NCBI RefSeq assembly: GCF_001905665.1
Contig: NZ_LIVX01000006.1
Span: forward strand, 372,001-436,000
Reading direction: 5' to 3'
From: Streptomyces sp. CB02261
GTDB lineage: Bacteria; Actinomycetota; Actinomycetes; Streptomycetales; Streptomycetaceae
Length of the DNA stretch: 64,000 nt
Below, in pieces: positions 1 through 7,978 of this stretch (position 1 is its first letter; each line of letters starts with the position of its first letter). The notes below the pieces were generated by a model, which saw only the letters and a list, made by a program, of their open reading frames with translations, was not told the DNA's origin and made no database searches. A program made the position numbers and the translations under genes.

Positions 1-961
1 GGCGCGCGAGGTCGGCCCGTACCTCCGTCCAGTGGACGGCCTGCGCGGACCGGGGCCCGTGACGGCGGAGGGCCTCGCGCTCCCAGGCCGCCGCCACCGA
101 CGCCGCCTCCCCGTGCCGCCCGGCCATGGCGGCGGCCAGGATCGCGGGGTGCGGGTCCTGGTCCACCACCGGGGCGGGAGCGGGCGCGGGTGCGAGAAGG
201 ACCGCCTCCGGTACGGCGGAGGCGGCGTGGGCGGCGGCTTCCGCGTGGAGCGTGGCGTACGGGAGGCGCGCGCCGGAACGCCAGAGTTCCGCCCATGACC
301 GCAGATAGGCGGGGGCCAGGGGTTCACCGCGCCGGGGGGCGGGGGCGACCCGCCCGTAGAGGAGCGGTCCGGGCCCCAGGGACAGGAGGTCGGGTGCGGT
401 GGTGAGGCGCTCCCACACGTCGGGGTCCGCGGCGAGGTCCGCGACGACGGTCGTGGTGCCGGGGGCCCGCACCGCGAGTTCACCGGCGAGCCAGTGCCAG
501 GGCAGCGCGGTGTAGCGGAGGGTCGCCGGGGTCGTGCGGGCGAGCGCCAGGTGCGGCAGCCGCTGCCGACGGTCGAGGTGGAGTTGCCCCGCGAGGCAGA
601 CGAGCAGCGGGCCGGGGGTCGTCGCGGCGGCCCGCAGGCGGGTGAGCACGGTCTGCGGGTCGAGCGGATCGGCGAGTTCGACGACCGTGGCGGTGGCGGT
701 GCCGGTGAGGACCCCGGGCGGCACGGCGGCGAGGGCCGGCAGCACGGCGGCGGCGTCCATGGCGCGCCCCCGCCCGGCGGGCGCCGCCGCGAGCAGGACG
801 GCGGTACCCGTCCCGGTCGTACCCGTCCCCGTGCGCGTATCCGTCCCCCTCGCACCCGTCACCGTTCGCGTCCCCGTCGTGCCCGTCCCCGTGCGCGTAC
901 CCGTCCCGCCCGTGGCCGCCGCACGCGTGCCCGCCGTGCCGATTCCGTCGTCGTTCACCAC
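1..961 (-). CDS. Conserved hypothetical protein, C-terminus beyond window edge
   Basis: The reading frame is open from a GTG at 961 (a second GTG lies at 958) to the first base of the window, so at least 320 residues are encoded and the stop is outside. Residues about 7-52 are an almost pure Thr/Gly/Arg low-complexity tail produced by a 60-bp DNA repeat. From about residue 68 the protein becomes an ordinary Ala/Leu-rich globular sequence with motifs such as ALPWHWLAGEL. Downstream residues resemble a helical repeat (AAAMAGRHGEAASVAAAWER). I do not recognise the family. It is transcribed away from the PAS/PP2C phosphatase gene. The frame is supported by codon use; the exact start is uncertain because the N-terminal tail is repetitive. 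Confidence 0.6.
   Translation of the reverse strand, partial: MVNDDGIGTAGTRAAATGGTGTRTGTGTTGTRTVTGARGTDTRTGTGTTGTGTAVLLAAAPAGRGRAMDAAAVLPALAAVPPGVLTGTATATVVELADPLDPQTVLTRLRAAATTPGPLLVCLAGQLHLDRRQRLPHLALARTTPATLRYTALPWHWLAGELAVRAPGTTTVVADLAADPDVWERLTTAPDLLSLGPGPLLYGRVAPAPRRGEPLAPAYLRSWAELWRSGARLPYATLHAEAAAHAASAVPEAVLLAPAPAPAPVVDQDPHPAILAAAMAGRHGEAASVAAAWEREALRRHGPRSAQAVHWTEVRADLAR
822..899. repeat. 60-bp-period direct repeat in a coding region
   Basis: The 18-mer CCCGTCCCCGTGCGCGTA occurs at 822-839 and again at 882-899, exactly 60 bases (20 codons) apart, within a wider field of CCCGT-type repeats. It encodes the Thr/Gly/Arg-rich N-terminal tail of the gene on the opposite strand. The period is a multiple of three, so copy-number change would keep the frame. 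Confidence 0.6.
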
Positions 962-1143
962 CCCCGCACCGTAACGCCTTGTGCACTGGCCGGTAATCGC
1001 CGGGCCGTTGACATATGCCAGAAGCACCACCGGATCGAGTGTTGCCAAATCCCTTACGGGCTCTCCCGGGCTGTGCAACAGTCGTATCCGGGCCTACCCT
1101 TCACACCCGGCCTGGCCGTTCCGCGCCTGTATCGGAGTACCAC

Positions 1144-2628
1144 ATGCCGTCCCCCCTGTTCGCGGACCGCCCCGCCCAGCAGCCGGAGCCGGGCGCGGTG
1201 GACGCACTGATCTCGCAGACCCGCCGCCTGCGCGGCGAGCTGGTCGCCGTGCGCCGGGACGCCGTGGTGGACGACGACGACCCGCAGCAGCGCTGGCAGC
1301 GTGCCCTCTGCGATCTCGCGGTGAGCCAACTCGACGATCTCGGCGCCCACTTGGGACAGCTGCGGGCGGGCGTCCCGGAGCAGACCGCCCCGGAGCCGCT
1401 CGACTCCGACGAGGGCCCCGAGACCGCGCCCGACACCGGCCTCGCGACCGACCCCGGCACCGCCTACGGCGAGATCCCGCCGACGCGCACGGGCTCGCTG
1501 CTCTCCCGCGTCGGCAGTGCCGAGTGGAACCTGCTGACCGACGAGGTCAGCTGGTCCGAAGAGCTGTTCCAGATCTTCGGACGTACGCGCGAGAGCGGCC
1601 CGATGTCGCTGGACGAGATGCCCACGATGGTCTTCGCCGAGGACCAGCCGCTCCTCCAGAGCCTGGTGACGGACTGTCTGATCGACGGGAAGCCGATCGA
1701 CGGCGAGTTCAGGATCGTCCGCACCGACGGACGCGTCCGGACGGTGCACATGACGGGCGAGCCCGTCCTCGACGCCGACGGGTGCACCGCCTCGATGTGG
1801 GCGGTGCTCCGCGACGTCAGCGAACTGCGGCGCAGCCAGCGGGCGGTCCGGGAGAGCCGGGACACCCTGGAGCGCAGCCGCCACATCGAGCAGACCGAGC
1901 GCCGGGTCGCCGTCGAACTCCAGGAGGCGGTGCTCCCGCCGTGGCGCGGCTCGCTCCGCTTCGCCCACGACGGCCCCGCCCCGCTCGACGTGGCGGCCCA
2001 CTACCTCCCGGCCGCCAGTACCGGCCTCATCGGCGGCGACTGGTACGACGCGCTCGCCCTGCCCGACGGGGACGCGCTGCTCACCGTCGGTGACCTGACG
2101 GGCCACGGGGTCGCCGCGACCTCCTCGATGGCCATGCTCCTCGGCGCCCTGCGCGGGATGGCGGTCGCGGGCATCCGCCCCGCCGCCCTGATGGGCCACC
2201 TCAACCAGCTCCTGGACACCTCCGTACAGCCCGCGCTCGGCAGCGCGATGTGCTGCCGCTACGACCCGGTCGCCCAGACGCTGACCTGGGCGCAGGCAGG
2301 ACACCCCGCCCCGCTGCTGTTCCGTGACGGGACGGGGCACCTGCTCCGCCGGCCCGAGGGCGTGCTCCTCGGAGCGACGACCGGGGCCGTGTACGGCGAG
2401 GCCGAGACCCGGCTGCTCCCCGGTGACCTGCTCGTCCTGCACACCGACGGGCTGACCCGGGGCAGCGGTACGGGCGACGACACCGGCGCACGACGGCTGC
2501 TCGCCCTCGGCCCCCGCCTCACCGGGGCGCGGGACGCCCAGGAGGGTGTGCGCGCGGTGGTCGAGGAGTTCGGCGAGGAGCAGCGCGAGGACGACGCCTG
2601 CGTGATGGTGGTCCGGGTCGGCCGCTGA
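1144..2628 (+). CDS. PAS-domain PP2C/SpoIIE-family protein serine phosphatase
   Basis: This 494-residue protein probably dephosphorylates Ser/Thr in a partner protein, typically an anti-anti-sigma factor of the SpoIIAA/RsbV type. The start is the ATG at 1144 behind GGAG at 1134-1137. An N-terminal Glu/Asp-rich helical region is followed by a PAS/PAC sensor at about residues 118-235 (RVGSAEWNLLTDEVSW onward) and a short linker. The SpoIIE-type phosphatase domain spans about 255-490 and keeps the metal-binding motifs GGDWYDA (about 298), VGDLTGHG, HTDGLTRG and REDDACVMVV. There are no membrane segments, so it is cytosolic and the PAS domain is the likely signal input. No kinase or STAS gene is adjacent. 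A hairpin lies just downstream, between this gene and the convergent NsdA-like gene. Confidence 0.9.
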   Translation: MPSPLFADRPAQQPEPGAVDALISQTRRLRGELVAVRRDAVVDDDDPQQRWQRALCDLAVSQLDDLGAHLGQLRAGVPEQTAPEPLDSDEGPETAPDTGLATDPGTAYGEIPPTRTGSLLSRVGSAEWNLLTDEVSWSEELFQIFGRTRESGPMSLDEMPTMVFAEDQPLLQSLVTDCLIDGKPIDGEFRIVRTDGRVRTVHMTGEPVLDADGCTASMWAVLRDVSELRRSQRAVRESRDTLERSRHIEQTERRVAVELQEAVLPPWRGSLRFAHDGPAPLDVAAHYLPAASTGLIGGDWYDALALPDGDALLTVGDLTGHGVAATSSMAMLLGALRGMAVAGIRPAALMGHLNQLLDTSVQPALGSAMCCRYDPVAQTLTWAQAGHPAPLLFRDGTGHLLRRPEGVLLGATTGAVYGEAETRLLPGDLLVLHTDGLTRGSGTGDDTGARRLLALGPRLTGARDAQEGVRAVVEEFGEEQREDDACVMVVRVGR

Positions 2629-2676
2629 GGCACCCGACGGCGGTCGCCTGACCGGCGCGCCCTCGTACCGACCGTG

Positions 2677-2700
2677 GAGCGGGGGCCGTGGCCCCCGCTC
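2677..2700. terminator. Bidirectional hairpin between convergent genes
   Basis: GAGCGGGGGCC at 2677-2687 pairs perfectly with GGCCCCCGCTC at 2690-2700. It sits 48 bases after the phosphatase stop and overlaps the stop codon of the convergent NsdA-like gene, so it can end transcription from both sides. No U-tract follows, as usual in Streptomyces. Confidence 0.75.
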
Positions 2701-4192
2701 AGGCCTGTCCCGTCCTCGGGCGGTTGACCGGCGACTGCGGCAGGGCCTCCGCGATCTCCTCGCGCAGGTGCTCGATCCTCGTGTAGCCGGCGTACTGCCC
2801 GGTGAGCCGGTACATCTCCCGCAGCCGGTCCCAGGTGCGGTGGGACGAGGTCTCCCCCATGGCCATCAGGGCGAGCCGGGCGTAGCGGTCGGCCTGCTCC
2901 GGGTCGTCGGCGATGAAGCAGGCCGAGGCGAGCGAGATGTGGTCGAAGAGCTTCGAGCGGTTGTGACCGTCGTGCCGCAGCTCGATCGCCAGCCGGGCGT
3001 GGCGCTGGGCGGGGACGGCGGCGGTCGGGTCGTGGTCGGCGAGGGTGCGGTAGGCGAGGGCCTGCATGCCGTGCATGTCGGCCTCGTCGAAGTTCTGCAT
3101 CCAGCTCGGCGTCTCCTCGTCGCGCCGGTCCGACACGAACAGGTCCTCGGCCTCGCCGAGGGTGCGGCGCATGGCCTGGCCACGGCCCATCGACGCCTGC
3201 GCCCAGGCCTCGATCGTGTGGAACATGGCCCGGGTCCGGGGCAGGACCCGTTCGCCCGAGCCGTCCTTGGCCAGCTTCATCAGGTCGAGGGCGTCGTCGG
3301 GCCTGCCCAGGTGCACCATCTGGCGGGCGGCGCGGGAGAGCGCCTCGCCGGCCCGGGGCCGGTCGCCGCCCTCGCGGGCCGCGTGGGCGGCGATCACGAA
3401 GTACTTCTGCGCCGTGGGTTCGAGGCCCACGTCGTGCGACATCCAGCCGGCGAGGACGGCCAGATTGGCGGCGACGCCCCACAGGCGCCGCTGGAGGTGG
3501 TCGGCGTGGCGGTAGGCGAGCATGCCTCCCACCTCGTTGAGCTGGCCCACCACGGCCTTGCGCTGGAGACCGCCACCCCGTGAGGCGTCCCAGGCACGGA
3601 ACACCTCCACCGAGTGCTCCAGAGCCTCGATCTCCTCCGACCCGATGGGGGCGGCCTCGTAGCGGTCGAACCCGGCGGGGTCGGCGTGGAGGGGATCGGT
3701 GGCCCGCTGGGGGACGGACTGGCGTGAGGGGTCGGTCTGCAGCCAGTCGTGCATGGCGTTGCTGAGTACGGAGCCGGCGGCAAGCGCGGCACCCGCGCCC
3801 ACCAGACCGCGTCGGTTGAGCATGAGGTCCATTCCCGTGAATTCGGTGAGGACCGCCGCCGTACGATCGGGTGCCCAGGGCAGCCCGTCAGGGTTGTCCG
3901 TCTTCCTGACGTCCTGCCGGTTTCCGGCGCGCCCGTGTCGTACGAACCCGAGGTCCTCGATGGTCACGACACGGCCGAGTCGCTCGGTGAACAGTGCTGC
4001 CAGCACCCGGGGGACGGGATCGCGCGGGGTCTCACCGCGGTCGATCCAGCGCCGGACCCGCGAGGTGTCGGTCGCCAGCTGGGGGTGGCCCATGGCCGCC
4101 GCCTGCCGGTTGACGAGTCTCGCGAGTTCGCCCTTGGACCAGCCGGCCAGGCCGAACAGGTCTGCCAGGCGGGTGTTGGTTTGTCCGGTCAC
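2699..4192 (-). CDS. NsdA-like developmental regulator (DNA-binding N-terminus plus TPR-like helices)
   Basis: The protein has 497 residues and starts at a GTG at 4192 with a GGGGG-type site about 7 bases upstream. Its N-terminus (GWSKGELARLVNRQAA, then DTSRVRRWIDRGETPRDPVP) matches the conserved start of the Streptomyces NsdA/NsdB family, which negatively controls differentiation and antibiotic production. A hydrophobic stretch (GAGAALAAGSVLSNAMHDWL) follows around residue 125. The rest is helical, TPR-like sequence with repeated Ala/Leu helices up to the end. Length fits NsdA (about 500). It differs enough from NsdA itself that I call it a paralogue. It is divergent from the phosphotransferase at 4426, and the shared 233-bp region could couple their expression. 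Its targets cannot be read from the sequence. Confidence 0.8.
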   Translation of the reverse strand: MTGQTNTRLADLFGLAGWSKGELARLVNRQAAAMGHPQLATDTSRVRRWIDRGETPRDPVPRVLAALFTERLGRVVTIEDLGFVRHGRAGNRQDVRKTDNPDGLPWAPDRTAAVLTEFTGMDLMLNRRGLVGAGAALAAGSVLSNAMHDWLQTDPSRQSVPQRATDPLHADPAGFDRYEAAPIGSEEIEALEHSVEVFRAWDASRGGGLQRKAVVGQLNEVGGMLAYRHADHLQRRLWGVAANLAVLAGWMSHDVGLEPTAQKYFVIAAHAAREGGDRPRAGEALSRAARQMVHLGRPDDALDLMKLAKDGSGERVLPRTRAMFHTIEAWAQASMGRGQAMRRTLGEAEDLFVSDRRDEETPSWMQNFDEADMHGMQALAYRTLADHDPTAAVPAQRHARLAIELRHDGHNRSKLFDHISLASACFIADDPEQADRYARLALMAMGETSSHRTWDRLREMYRLTGQYAGYTRIEHLREEIAEALPQSPVNRPRTGQA

Positions 4193-4425
4193 GTCTAAGC
4201 CCCCAGGTTCTCGGCTGAGTTGACAGTAACCCCCTGTCATAGGGCTGGCGACTATTCGCCAGGGTTCGCCAGGGTGCGCCCGATGTTCCGCCACCCGCGC
4301 CCGGGTGTCAGGTAGGAAAGCGCCACCCCGCCCCGCCGACCGGCCCTCATTCCCCAGGGTGCGGACCGGGGGCGGGCGGGGCGACGCACGCAACTCGTCG
4401 GCACACGAAGGGATCTGTCACCTCC

Positions 4426-5559
4426 ATGTACACAGCATCGTCCTCCGTGTCCGCCCCGCCCCGGCCGCAGCACCGCATCGTCCCGGCCGGCACCGGGCCC
4501 TACCTCGCTCCCGCGCCCCAGGCCGTCCGGCCGCGGCGCTGGACGGGCGGCACCGGCACCGGCACCCAGCCGATCAGTGGACGCATCGATCTGTCGGGCC
4601 CTCAGGGGGCGCAGCTGAAGAGGGCGATCGCCTCGGTCCACCGCATCTGCCCGGAGTTCAACCCGGTGCAGGTGCTGCGGCGCAGCGGACGCTCCGTACT
4701 GATCGTCGGGACGACCGGGCGGACCACGGCGGTCGCGAAGTGTTTACTGGACCACTCCCCCGCGTGGGTCGAGCGGTTCCAGCACGAGATAGCGTCCTAC
4801 CGCTCCTTCGTCCGCCACCGTCCGCCGGTGCGGGCGCCGCGGCTGATCGCGGCGGACCCGGAGAACTGCACGCTGGTGATCGAGCGGATGCCCGGACGGG
4901 CGGCGGCGCTCTCGCGCCACCCCGTCGAGGCGCCGCCCCGGGCCGACGTGCGGGCCGCGCTCGGCGCGATCGCCCGGCTCAACGCCTGGCGGCCGCCGGC
5001 CGGGACGTTCGACGCCCCGCTGGACTACGGCACGCGGATCGCGCGCTACCACGAGCTCGGTCTCTTCACCGACCGGGACCGGGACGACCTGCAGAAGCTG
5101 CTGCACGGTCTGGCGCACGCGGGCGGCCGTCAGGGCATGGGGCAGTTCTGTCACGGGGACGCCCTGCTCTCCAACATCCTGCTCTCCCCCACCGGGCCCG
5201 TCCTCGTGGACTGGGAACACGCGGGCTGGTACCTCCCGGGGTACGACCTGGCGACGCTCTGGACGGTGCTCGCCGACGCGCCGCTCGCCAGGCGGCAGAT
5301 CAGTCAGCTCGCCCAGCAGGCGGGCCCGGCCTCCCGGGACGCCTTCCTGGTGAACCTGATGATCGTGCTGACGCGGGAGATCCGGACGTACGAGACGGCG
5401 GTGCAGCGCACGATGAAGGAGGCTCCGCCGGCCGGCTCCGTGCCGGTGCCCACGGGGGCGCTCGCCCCGGGTGAGGAACAGCGGCTGCTCCTGAGGCGGC
5501 TGCACGACGACTGCGCCATGGCACGGCGGGCCGTGCGCGCGGCGGTCGGGACGCGCTGA
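4426..5559 (+). CDS. APH-family phosphotransferase with a TTA codon
   Basis: The 377-residue protein belongs to the aminoglycoside/choline kinase-like fold. An extended Pro/Gly-rich N-terminus (about 65 residues) precedes the kinase-like domain. The catalytic loop HGDALLSN starts at His243 with Asp245 as the likely base, and the metal-binding VDWEHA has its Asp at about 262. The substrate is unknown; in Streptomyces such genes are more often housekeeping or developmental than resistance genes. Codon 107 is TTA (4744-4746), the only in-frame TTA I found in the window, so translation should need the bldA tRNA and be confined to late growth or differentiation. It is divergent from the NsdA-like regulator. 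A strong hairpin follows at 5587. Confidence 0.85.
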   Translation: MYTASSSVSAPPRPQHRIVPAGTGPYLAPAPQAVRPRRWTGGTGTGTQPISGRIDLSGPQGAQLKRAIASVHRICPEFNPVQVLRRSGRSVLIVGTTGRTTAVAKCLLDHSPAWVERFQHEIASYRSFVRHRPPVRAPRLIAADPENCTLVIERMPGRAAALSRHPVEAPPRADVRAALGAIARLNAWRPPAGTFDAPLDYGTRIARYHELGLFTDRDRDDLQKLLHGLAHAGGRQGMGQFCHGDALLSNILLSPTGPVLVDWEHAGWYLPGYDLATLWTVLADAPLARRQISQLAQQAGPASRDAFLVNLMIVLTREIRTYETAVQRTMKEAPPAGSVPVPTGALAPGEEQRLLLRRLHDDCAMARRAVRAAVGTR

Positions 5560-5586
5560 AGGGCGGGGCCGGCCGACGGAACGGGG

Positions 5587-5631
5587 GGTGCGCCGTGCGC
5601 CCGGTGCCGACACACCGGGACGCGGCGCACC
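5587..5631 (+). terminator. Two-part hairpin after the phosphotransferase gene
   Basis: GGTGCGCC at 5587-5594 pairs with GGCGCACC at 5624-5631, and inside it CCCGGTG at 5600-5606 pairs with CACCGGG at 5613-5619. It begins 28 bases after the stop codon at 5559 and lies upstream of the amidase start. Confidence 0.65.
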
Positions 5632-5845
5632 GGCATGTGGGGACCGAGCCAGTGGTCCACTCCACTGACGGGTCCCTGGCCGGGGGCCCGTCTCCGTGAA
5701 ACTCCGCCGTACCGCCTTCATTTCGCCTCTGACGTGCGAAGTTGCTTTCGGGGACGTGTGATTGACGGATCGTCCGGGAGCCGATACCCCTGTACGGGTT
5801 CGGTCCCGCACGCCCCGGTGTCACCCCCCGCCCCTGGAGGCTGCC

Positions 5846-7819
5846 TTGCTCCGTTCCGCGTCCCCCGGACGTCCATCGTCCCTCCGTCCACCCCGGGCGG
5901 TGGGACTGCTCGCATCCGCGGCCCTGTTGCTCCCGCTGCTCTCCGCGGCCCCTCCGGCCGGTGCCGACGTGCCCGAGGCGGGTTCCCTCCAGGCGCAGTT
6001 CGCGCGGGCGGCCGCGAGGCACGGTGTACCGGAGAGCGTCCTGCTCGCCGTCTCGTACCTCCAGTCGCGCTGGGACGGGCACGGCGGTGCGCCGAGTGTG
6101 ACCGGCGGCTACGGGCCGATGCATCTGACGGACGCGGTGACCGCGCTCGCCGGTGCCGCCCCGCACCACTCGGACGGTGAGGAGGATCCTCGCGGCGACT
6201 CGTCCCGCGCGGTGCGTTCCGGTGCGGAGGCGCCGGTCCCGGCGGCGGACTCGCTGCCCCCGCGGCTGCGGACCCTGGAGCGGGCTTCCGCGCTGTCCGG
6301 GATCCCGGCCGAGGAGCTGCGGACCGGCACGGCGGCGAACATCGAGGGCGGGGCGGCGCTGCTCGCCGCCGCGCAACGGGAGGCCGGGCTGCCGGCGAGC
6401 ACGGACCCGGCCGACTGGTACGGGGCGGTGGCCCGGTACTCCGGCGCGGACGACTCGGCGACGGCGACGACGTACGCGAACGACGTGTTCGACGTGATCC
6501 GGACCGGGGAATCCCGGACGACGGACAGCGGGCAGGTGGTGACGCTCCCGGCCGCGCCCGCGGTCGCGCCCGCCACGGAGCAGGTGGCCGCCCTCGGGCT
6601 GCGGCGGCCGGCCGGCGGCCCCGTGGAGTGTCCGCGCTCGGTGGCCTGCGAGTGGATCCCCGCGCCGTACGAGGAGTTCGGTGACGGCGACTACGGCAAC
6701 CACGACAAGGCGGACCGGCCCACCTCCCAGTCGGTCGACTACATCGTCATCCATGACACCGAGGCCGTCTGGGACGTCACCCTGAAGCTGGTGCAGGACC
6801 CGACGTACGTGTCCTGGCAGTACTCGCTGCGTTCCTCCGACGGGCACATCGCCCAGCACCTGCCGCTCAAGGACGTCGGCTGGCACGCGGGCAACTGGTT
6901 CGTGAACGCCAAGTCGGTGGGCCTGGAGCACGAGGGCTTCCTGACCTCGCCGGACTCCTGGTACACGGAGGCGATGTACCGGACGTCGGCGCGGCTCGTG
7001 CGGTACCTGGCCGCCCGGTACGGCATCCCGCTCGACCGGCAGCACATCCTGGGGCACGACAACGTGCCGGGCACGGTGACGTCCACCATCAGGGGCATGC
7101 ACACGGACCCGGGGCCGTACTGGGACTGGGCCCACTACTTCCGGCTGCTCGGCCGTCCGATCACGCCGAGCGCCGGTCCGGACGCCTCGGTGGTGACGAT
7201 CCGGCCCGAGTACAGCGCCCATCAGCCGGTGTACACGGGCTGCGCGGTGGCGGGCGAGGCGTGTGCGCCGCACGGGAGCGGGGCGGTGCGCCTGCACACC
7301 GCGCCGAGCGCCGACGCGCCCCTGGTGAAGGATATCGGCCTGCGGCCGGGCGGGCAGGACTCGACGACCGGGGTCAACGACACCGGGGCGCGGGCCTCGA
7401 CGGGGCAGAGCTACGCGGTGGCCGAGCGCAGGGGCGACTGGACGGCGGTCTGGTACCTCGGGCAGAAGGCGTGGTTCCACAATCCGGGGAAGCACCCCAC
7501 CGCGGTGAACGCGCGGGGGCTCGTCCTGACCCCCCGGGAGGGTCTCGCCTCGGTGCCGGTGTACGGGCGGGCCTACCCGGAGGCCTCGGCCTACCCGGCG
7601 GGTGTGCCGGTGCAGGCGGTCTCTCCGCTGCCGTACCGGCTGCTCGCGGGTCAGCGGTACGTGGTGGGTGACCGGACCCCGGGCGAGTACTACTTCGCGC
7701 CGGTGTTCGACAGCAGCGGGCATACGGTCGTGCGCGGCCAGGAGGATTACTACCAGATCCAGTTCGGCCATCGGGTGGCCTTTGTGAAGGCCGCTGACGT
7801 GCGGGTTTCCCGGGTCTGA
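5846..7819 (+). CDS. Secreted N-acetylmuramoyl-L-alanine amidase (Amidase_2)
   Basis: The protein has 657 residues from a TTG start at 5846, chosen because GGAGG lies at 5836-5840 and the following residues form a clear signal peptide (Arg-rich start, then VGLLASAALLLPLLSAAPPAGA). After the signal, residues about 45-230 form a region reminiscent of lytic-transglycosylase-like helices. The zinc amidase domain follows at about 295-420 with IHDTE (His303) and HILGHDN (His400 region), the expected metal-site histidines. The C-terminal 230 residues contain SH3-like segments (TAVWYLGQKAWFHNP) that probably bind cell wall. It should cleave the amide between MurNAc and the peptide stem outside the cell. 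A strong terminator follows directly, so the gene is likely monocistronic. Confidence 0.88.
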   Translation: MLRSASPGRPSSLRPPRAVGLLASAALLLPLLSAAPPAGADVPEAGSLQAQFARAAARHGVPESVLLAVSYLQSRWDGHGGAPSVTGGYGPMHLTDAVTALAGAAPHHSDGEEDPRGDSSRAVRSGAEAPVPAADSLPPRLRTLERASALSGIPAEELRTGTAANIEGGAALLAAAQREAGLPASTDPADWYGAVARYSGADDSATATTYANDVFDVIRTGESRTTDSGQVVTLPAAPAVAPATEQVAALGLRRPAGGPVECPRSVACEWIPAPYEEFGDGDYGNHDKADRPTSQSVDYIVIHDTEAVWDVTLKLVQDPTYVSWQYSLRSSDGHIAQHLPLKDVGWHAGNWFVNAKSVGLEHEGFLTSPDSWYTEAMYRTSARLVRYLAARYGIPLDRQHILGHDNVPGTVTSTIRGMHTDPGPYWDWAHYFRLLGRPITPSAGPDASVVTIRPEYSAHQPVYTGCAVAGEACAPHGSGAVRLHTAPSADAPLVKDIGLRPGGQDSTTGVNDTGARASTGQSYAVAERRGDWTAVWYLGQKAWFHNPGKHPTAVNARGLVLTPREGLASVPVYGRAYPEASAYPAGVPVQAVSPLPYRLLAGQRYVVGDRTPGEYYFAPVFDSSGHTVVRGQEDYYQIQFGHRVAFVKAADVRVSRV

Positions 7820-7841
7820 CGGAGGCGTGGCCGAAACGCGC

Positions 7842-7876
7842 GGGGTGGTGCCGGAGGAGGGGGCCGGCACCACCCC
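7842..7876 (+). terminator. Hairpin terminator after the amidase gene
   Basis: GGGGTGGTGCCGG at 7842-7854 and CCGGCACCACCCC at 7864-7876 are perfect 13-bp complements around a 9-base loop, 22 bases after the stop. It separates the amidase from the geosmin synthase transcript. Confidence 0.8.
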
Positions 7877-7978
7877 TTCGGCGTTCATAGGACTATTCAA
7901 GAGATCGCGTGCGCCGTACGGGCGACGGGTAAAGGTGGGCCGGACACCGCACTTGCTCACCGGAAGGCCCCTCCGCAC

